Assembly: GCF_029892565.1 (NCBI RefSeq)
Contig: NZ_JARXVH010000035.1
Coordinates: 1 to 55,442, forward strand
Length of the DNA: 55,442 bases
Direction: 5' to 3'
DNA from: Streptomyces pseudovenezuelae
GTDB lineage: Bacteria; Actinomycetota; Actinomycetes; Streptomycetales; Streptomycetaceae
The notes beneath the pieces are model-generated. The model saw only the letters and a program-made list of their open reading frames with translations. It was not told the origin of the DNA and did not search any database. A program made the position numbers and the translations under genes. Position 1 is the first letter of the stretch. Each line of letters starts with the position of its first letter. Positions 53,049-55,442 of this stretch are shown here, one piece after another.

Positions 53049-54239
53049 ATGGCGCGGCAGGTCAAGCGGGTGTTCACGTACCGCTTTTACCCCACAGGCG
53101 AGCAGGCGGCGGAGTTGTCGCGCACGTTCGGCTGCGTCCGCCTCGTCTACAACAAGGCGCTGGAGGAACGCACGCGGGCCTGGTACACAGAGCAGCGCCG
53201 TCTGTCCTACGTGCAGTCCTCCGCCGCACTCACGGAGTGGAAGAAGACCGGGGAGCTGGCCTTCCTGACGGAGGTGTCCTCGGTCCCGCTGCAGCAGGCG
53301 CTGCGCCATCTGCAGACGGCGTTCGGGAACTTCTTCGCCCAGCGGGCGAAGTATCCGCGTTTCAAGTCCCGGAAGAAATCCCGTGCGTCGGCCGAGTACA
53401 CGCGCAGTGCCTTCACGTGGCGTGAGGGACGGCTGACGTTGGCGAAGATGGCCGACCCCCTGGACATCCGCTGGTCGCGTCCGCTGCCCCAGGGCGCGGA
53501 GCCGACCACGGTGACGGTGTCCCGTGACAGTGCGGGACGCTGGTTCGTGTCGCTGCTGTGCGAGGACTGCATCACCCCGGCTCCGGCCACGAAGAACGCG
53601 GTTGGCATCGACGCCGGGATCACCTCCCTGGTGACGCTGTCCACCGGCGAGAAGGTCGCCAACCCCCGGCACGAGCGCCGCGACCGTGCTCGTCTGGCCC
53701 GTGCGCAGCGGGAGTTGTCGCGGAAGGCGAAGGGCTCGGCGAACCGGGAGAAGGCCCGTCGCAGGGTTGCCCGCGTGCATGCGCGGATCGCCGACCGGCG
53801 CCGCGACCACCTGCACAAACTGTCGACCCGGCTCGTCCGTAAGAACCAAACGGTCGTGATCGAGGACCTCACCGTCCGCAACCTGCTGAACAACCACACA
53901 CTGGCGCGTGCCATCTCGGATGTGTCGTGGAGGCATCTGAGGTCGATGCTGGAGTACAAGTGCGCTTGGTATGGGCGTGAACTCGTCGTGGTCGACCGCT
54001 TCTTCCCCAGCAGCAAGCTGTGCGGGGCCTGCGGCACGGTCGCGGCGAGGATGGCGCTGAATGTCCGCGCGTGGACGTGCGACTGCGGCGCCGTACATGA
54101 CCGCGACATCAACGCGGCCTGCACCATCAAGGCGGCCGGGCTGGCCGTCTCGGCCTGTGGAGCCGGTGTAAGACCTCACGGGAGCACTCCTGGCGGGCAG
54201 CCGGCGTTGAAGCAGGAACCCCTACAGCGCGAGCCGTAG
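53049..54239 (+). CDS. tnpB: TnpB, IS605-family RNA-guided RuvC nuclease
   Basis: A 396-residue protein, full length for TnpB. It has an N-terminal helical/WED region (VKRVFTYRFYPTGEQ, CVRLVYNKALE). The RuvC nuclease carries Asp188 (GIDAG), Glu272 (VIEDL) and Asp353 (HDRDINAA). A zinc ribbon lies between (C325-x2-C328 and C344-x-C346). All three catalytic acids are present, so it should be active. TnpB nucleases cut DNA next to the transposon-specific motif guided by an omega RNA from the element right end, which helps the element persist. The start is ATG 53049. Confidence 0.95.
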   Translation: MARQVKRVFTYRFYPTGEQAAELSRTFGCVRLVYNKALEERTRAWYTEQRRLSYVQSSAALTEWKKTGELAFLTEVSSVPLQQALRHLQTAFGNFFAQRAKYPRFKSRKKSRASAEYTRSAFTWREGRLTLAKMADPLDIRWSRPLPQGAEPTTVTVSRDSAGRWFVSLLCEDCITPAPATKNAVGIDAGITSLVTLSTGEKVANPRHERRDRARLARAQRELSRKAKGSANREKARRRVARVHARIADRRRDHLHKLSTRLVRKNQTVVIEDLTVRNLLNNHTLARAISDVSWRHLRSMLEYKCAWYGRELVVVDRFFPSSKLCGACGTVAARMALNVRAWTCDCGAVHDRDINAACTIKAAGLAVSACGAGVRPHGSTPGGQPALKQEPLQREP

Positions 54240-54273
54240 GAATCCCCCTCCTTCAGGAGGGGGAGGAAGTCAA
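54110..54273 (+). ncRNA. Predicted omega RNA of the TnpB element
   Basis: By analogy with studied TnpB systems, the guide RNA scaffold comes from the 3' end of tnpB plus the right end. The hairpin at 54244-54263 and the closing GTCAA fit, and the guide would start about 54274 (CGGACCAGCCTTGCAGC...). The 5' limit is a guess. Confidence 0.4.
54244..54263. repeat. Right-end hairpin of the TnpB element
   Basis: Perfect stem CCCCCTCC-TTCA-GGAGGGGG immediately after the tnpB stop, followed by AGGAAGTCAA. It pairs in design with the left-end hairpin and would form the terminal structure of the omega RNA. Confidence 0.75.
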
Positions 54274-54340
54274 CGGACCAGCCTTGCAGCCGTCACCGAC
54301 AACGCAGGCTTTGCTGATGGCCGCCTTGGGCCTGCTGTGA

Positions 54341-54380
54341 TTGGTCGAGATAGTTGTCACCTGGTCGCGATACTTGTCAC
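54341..54380. repeat. 20-bp tandem repeat, possible IS-end remnant
   Basis: TTGGTCGAGATAGTTGTCAC and CTGGTCGCGATACTTGTCAC are adjacent and agree at 17 of 20 positions. Multiple 20-bp terminal repeats of this kind occur at the ends of IS21-type elements. No transposase is beside it, so this is at most a relic. Confidence 0.5.
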
Positions 54381-54520
54381 TGGGCCTGGACGGGGTGGTC
54401 GATCTGGTGGGCAACTTCCTCTGAGTCCGCCTGCAGGAGTTGGAGGAACTGGTGGCGTGCAGGGTGGCCGCGCCCGTCTCGGATGAGCACGTCACTGTCC
54501 ATCGACACGGCCTCGCTCGG

Positions 54521-54560
54521 TGGATCCATCCCGGCGGCCTCAGCCGCCGGGATGGATCCA
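54521..54560. repeat. Perfect 18-bp hairpin containing the protease stop codon
   Basis: TGGATCCATCCCGGCGGC (54521-54538) pairs completely with GCCGCCGGGATGGATCCA (54543-54560) around loop CTCA. The stop of the reverse-strand protease lies at the loop, and its last residues (WIHPGG) are encoded by the stem. It is a strong terminator-like or mobile-palindrome structure. Confidence 0.85.
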
Positions 54561-55442
54561 GTAGCCGCGGCGCAGGGCGGCGATGAAGGCGGCGCCGTTG
54601 GGGGTGCCGATGCCGGTCATGGTGTCGTAGCCCTTGGCGGTCACCTGCTGGGTGTCGGGGCGTTTTTGGGCGTCGAAGACGTCGACGTTCGCGCTGGTGG
54701 AGGTGTCGTCGGGCGCGATGTACGCGGCCCGGTTGCGCTGCGGCGTGGACGTGCTAATCGGCAGGGCGTCGTGGCACGCATGGGTGCGGGCCAGGCGGTA
54801 GAGCAGCGGGTTGATGAAGCCGTAGGGCGACTTCCGTCCTTGCTGGGCGTCGGCGACGAGACCCGCGACCAGCGGGGTGGCCAGGCTGGTGCCGGCGCTC
54901 GACACGGTGCGGTAGCGCCCTGGGTTCCCGTCGCTGTCCGTGTCGGTGTAGCCGGTCAGCATGCCGGTGTCGGGGTCGGCGTCGGCGGCGATGTCGGGCA
55001 CGGTCCGGCCGAGCACCGTCTTGTGGGCCACCTTGACCCGTGCCATCGACGCCGGGACGACGCCCTTCTGGTACGACGGCTGCCGGTAGACGTCGCTGAC
55101 GCCCCCGCCGCCTCCGCTGACGCCGAGGTCGGTCCACTTGCCGCCGTCCAGCGAGCCGAAGTCGTCGGACCAGCCGGTCTCGAACACCCGGTTCTTCGCG
55201 GCCCCGATACCCAGGGTGGTGCCGCCGACTGCCACCGCGTACGGGTCGGAGTCGGTGACGGTGAGGCCCGGGGTGTCGCCGGAGGCGAAGTACATGCCGA
55301 CCCCCTCGGCGGCGGCCCGCACGTCGATGACGTGCACGATCCATGGCGACACCATTCCCAGCGGGATCTGCCACGAGTTCGACGCGATGGAGGCCAAGGG
55401 GTGGTGGCCGTCCCCGGTCAGCACGGCCGAAGCCGCGTTCAG
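54540..55442 (-). CDS. S53 (sedolisin/kumamolisin-like) serine peptidase, partial
   Basis: The reverse frame is open to the window edge (about 300 residues, C-terminal part only). Features are SWQIPLG, GMYFASGDTPGLTV (oxyanion Asp), AVGGTTLG, VPDIAADADPDTGM and the catalytic Ser in SSAGTSLATPLVAGL, then GYDTMTGIGTPNGAAFIAALRR. This is the C-terminal catalytic segment of secreted acid-acting S53 peptidases. Pro-domain, signal peptide and the Glu/Asp of the triad are outside. Normal members end soon after AALRR; here GYWIHPGG is added from the adjoining hairpin. Confidence 0.85.
   Translation of the reverse strand: MNAASAVLTGDGHHPLASIASNSWQIPLGMVSPWIVHVIDVRAAAEGVGMYFASGDTPGLTVTDSDPYAVAVGGTTLGIGAAKNRVFETGWSDDFGSLDGGKWTDLGVSGGGGGVSDVYRQPSYQKGVVPASMARVKVAHKTVLGRTVPDIAADADPDTGMLTGYTDTDSDGNPGRYRTVSSAGTSLATPLVAGLVADAQQGRKSPYGFINPLLYRLARTHACHDALPISTSTPQRNRAAYIAPDDTSTSANVDVFDAQKRPDTQQVTAKGYDTMTGIGTPNGAAFIAALRRGYWIHPGG

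Larger units (their letters stand above)
52913..54273 (+). mobile_element. IS200/IS605-type TnpB-only element (IS1341-like)
   Basis: A 1.36-kb unit bounded by two related 20-bp hairpins, CCCCCGGCTTCAGCCGGGGG on the left and CCCCCTCCTTCAGGAGGGGG on the right, each followed by AGGAA. It contains tnpB only. No TnpA (Tyr-HUH transposase) is present, so it would need one in trans. The right boundary at GTCAA (about 54273) is estimated. IS605-type elements make no target-site duplication, and none is seen. Confidence 0.75.

Noticed and set aside
54740..54790. HDALPIS peptide in the S53 protease, which resembles a translated Illumina adapter
   Set aside because: The DNA differs from the adapter at several bases and the surrounding sequence aligns with a normal S53 protease (LLYRLA...HD..P...T), so it looks native.
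1..55442. tRNA, rRNA, CRISPR arrays, replication origins, attachment sites
   Set aside because: None was recognised on either strand when reading the window.

Overview
The window looks like chromosomal DNA of a Streptomyces-type actinomycete. GC content is very high, GTG starts and GTGA/ATGA stop-start overlaps are frequent, two promoter elements match the actinobacterial pattern, and typical families are present (F420-type LLM, M56/BlaI, STAND-WD40, S53). No rRNA, tRNA or CRISPR array was seen. Most of it (about 5-47 kb) is a hybrid NRPS/PKS biosynthetic region. The right end (47-55 kb) carries a predicted protease-STAND conflict system and mobile-element debris.

Left edge (1-5.1 kb): a truncated response regulator, two DHA2 drug exporters, a TetR regulator and a SnoaL-like protein. 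Two matching operator-like sites suggest that the TetR controls its own promoter and the second exporter.

Core operons (5.1-22.3 kb): a leftward set (MDR oxidoreductase, FabH-type ketosynthase, FabG-type reductase) and a rightward, almost completely overlapped set of eight genes diverge from one regulatory region. That region holds two tandem CTACG-N4-CGTAG operators between two good promoters. The rightward set is: methyltransferase, NAT-like protein, nucleoside-deoxyribosyltransferase-like protein, FAAL, ACP-KS, LLM oxidoreductase, AT-DH-KR-ACP, and a KS-AT*-PCP-C* protein whose AT and C domains have lost catalytic residues. The LLM gene splits a PKS module exactly between KS and AT.

Aryl-thiazoline part (22.3-33.2 kb): leftward, a PchE/HMWP2-like NRPS (carrier-Cy-A(Cys)-embedded MT-like-PCP), a type II thioesterase, a 20-codon mini-ORF, a PurF paralogue and a BlaI regulator. 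Rightward, a salicyl-AMP ligase and a salicylate synthase. Chorismate would give salicylate, then salicyl-AMP, then a hydroxyphenyl-thiazoline on the NRPS.

Accessory part (33.2-47.1 kb): TetR, BlaI, a Cys-Cys leader peptide overlapping a MoaD/ThiS-like sulfur carrier, a possible double hot-dog protein, an acyl-CoA dehydrogenase-methyltransferase fusion broken by two frameshifts, an M56 peptidase, a second FAAL broken by a frameshift, two genes truncated head-to-head at one deletion junction, and a C-A(Thr)-PCP-E/C-PCP NRPS. Product identity is inference: a salicyl/thiazoline scaffold combined with threonine and a FAAL-primed acyl/polyketide chain. Missing from the window are a chain-releasing TE, a PPTase, an MbtH protein and a thiazoline reductase.

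Right end (47.1-55.4 kb): a small trypco2-type protein coupled to a trypsin-STAND-WD40 protein, an empty or decayed stretch, a small hypothetical gene, a TnpB-only IS200/IS605-type element with matched end hairpins, an IS-end-like tandem repeat, and a truncated S53 protease whose stop codon sits in a perfect 18-bp hairpin.
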